Notes under the pieces: model-generated
The model's input: only the letters and a program-made list of their open reading frames with translations
Databases searched by the model: none
Told to the model about the DNA's origin: nothing
Position numbers and translations under genes: made by a program
In this document: positions 63,280 through 64,000 of the stretch, in pieces
Position numbering within the stretch: the first letter of the stretch is position 1
How the letters are laid out: every line of letters begins with the position of its first letter
DNA from: Lysinibacillus agricola
Lineage (GTDB): Bacteria; Bacillota; Bacilli; Bacillales_A; Planococcaceae
DNA length: 64,000 bases
Assembly (NCBI RefSeq): GCF_016638705.1
Contig: NZ_CP067341.1
Coordinates: 3,041,501-3,105,500 of the forward strand
Direction: 5' to 3'

Positions 63280-64000
63280 GGTGATTTTTTCTGTTCGCTC
63301 CTTACTGATGGCATCAGGATATAAGGGATTTGAGCCTAGACATAGGATTGTCATTGCGAATAGACGGTTTTGACAAGGGTTTACATCATTCCGTCCGTAA
63401 GGTGAAAAGGTGTAATATCTTTAACGATGTGTTCCAAATGTGCAGATATCAAGGTTTGTAAAAATCAGAGGTATAACATCTTTAATTGGATATTATTATT
63501 TCCCACTTAAATACATGCGTTAGTAAAATTTTGGCATTTAGTTATATTTCGGCTGACTAAACGTCTCGAAATCCAAATTATTATATTTTATTAATTTCTA
63601 AAATCATTGCTGAATGATTTGAAAATCGTACGACGGAAAGCTTGTCATATCAAAATAATGTTTGGTTTCCAGTTTTTATAAAAATTTTGACGATAGTTTT
63701 TCCCGTCTCTTTTAAAAATTGATGGTTTTTCTCCTCAATATGATAAGAGTTAGGCATTTATTAGCAAAAGTAGCCATTGCCCTTTTAAATGTTTATCTGT
63801 TACCCAAACCTTTATTTAGAAAAATTCGGATGTCGGATTATAAAACCGTAAATCTATATAATTGTAAAAAACACTTGCACCACTTCCAAATGGAGGCGTT
63901 CGCCCCAAATCAGGAAATGGGTCGAAACTATGATGATGTCTTGATGTCTTTCCGTAACAATAAGAGGTGTGTGTAGCGCCATCCAATACAGTAGATTAGC
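63280..64000. other. Terminal intergenic stretch
   Basis: 720 bp without a convincing gene. A plus-strand frame at 63719-63976 (MMVFLLNMIRVRHLLAKVAI and on) may be transposase debris but has no RBS or clear family. Otherwise nothing supported. Confidence 0.35.

Noticed and set aside
63719..63976. 85-codon plus-strand ORF near the right edge
   Set aside because: The VRHLLAKVAIALLNVYLLP wording hints at transposase debris but there is no RBS and no identifiable motif, so it is only mentioned in the region note.

Overview
The window is AT-rich, low-GC Firmicute DNA. It has strong AGGAGG-type ribosome binding sites, frequent TTG/GTG starts, intrinsic terminators and Bacillales-type families. The gene content (stand-alone gltS with hutG, a branched-polyamine enzyme, a YsiA/FadR-type box, ISL3- and IS30-type debris) suggests a Lysinibacillus/Solibacillus-like member of the Bacillales. 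That is an inference from family content. I see no rRNA, tRNA or CRISPR.

Layout. 1-3.7 kb: phosphonate-type ABC importer (phnD-phnE-phnE-phnC, the last cut by the window edge) divergent from a GntR/FCD regulator, with a palindromic operator between them. 4.2-13.7 kb: a leftward, probably single, operon. It runs GntR/UTRA repressor, amidohydrolase A, mannose-family EIIB and EIIA, a broken second EIIB, EIIC, EIID, amidohydrolase B, an eIF2B/ribose-1,5-bisphosphate-isomerase-like protein, a BtpA/SgcQ-like TIM-barrel protein, then its own HPr and Enzyme I. Three identical palindromes lie upstream. I cannot match this set to a characterised sugar pathway, and it is a leading candidate for an undescribed system. 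14-20.4 kb: accessory DNA with a truncated SRPBCC gene, a visibly GC-richer three-gene block (XRE/TPR-like regulator plus two unknown proteins), tandem repeats and small membrane proteins or lipoproteins. 20.4-23.2 kb: alpha/beta hydrolase, TPR protein and a DUF2975/XRE/DUF3955 set. 23.5-26.7 kb: acyl-CoA dehydrogenase, SDR and APH-like kinase operon with a FadR-type box and a large structured element inside it. 26.9-30.1 kb: LysR regulator divergent from hutG-gltS (formiminoglutamate to glutamate, plus a glutamate carrier). 30.1-38.6 kb: cell-wall enzymes, a TetR regulator with two matching operators, a MORN-repeat/CbxX-type AAA+ fusion and a WYL regulator. 39.4-40.7 kb: a decayed IS30-family element that truncated a PH-domain gene. 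41-51.6 kb: a patchwork of Imm26, DUF4259, SUFU, DUF4303 and other small families, several known as immunity proteins of polymorphic toxins, with no toxin in view and several pseudogenes. 51.9-56.6 kb: an amidase plus MFS transporter pair driven by a near-perfect sigma-54 promoter and a divergent PAS-AAA-Fis activator with a 14-bp inverted-repeat UAS. 56.6-60.2 kb: IS3 debris, pseudogenes, an ankyrin protein and a GNAT. 60.2-61.9 kb: a fused branched-polyamine aminopropyltransferase plus S-adenosylmethionine decarboxylase, preceded by a possible 13-codon leader peptide and an intrinsic terminator, which suggests attenuation control. 62.2-63.1 kb: PhzF-family isomerase. The end holds a MITE-like element with a 10-bp target duplication.

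How the parts work together. The phn, PTS, acyl-CoA, hut/glt and amidase/MFS loci each pair catabolic or transport genes with a local regulator and a visible operator. Between them lies decaying DNA: at least eight broken genes, two IS remnants and three MITE-like repeats.
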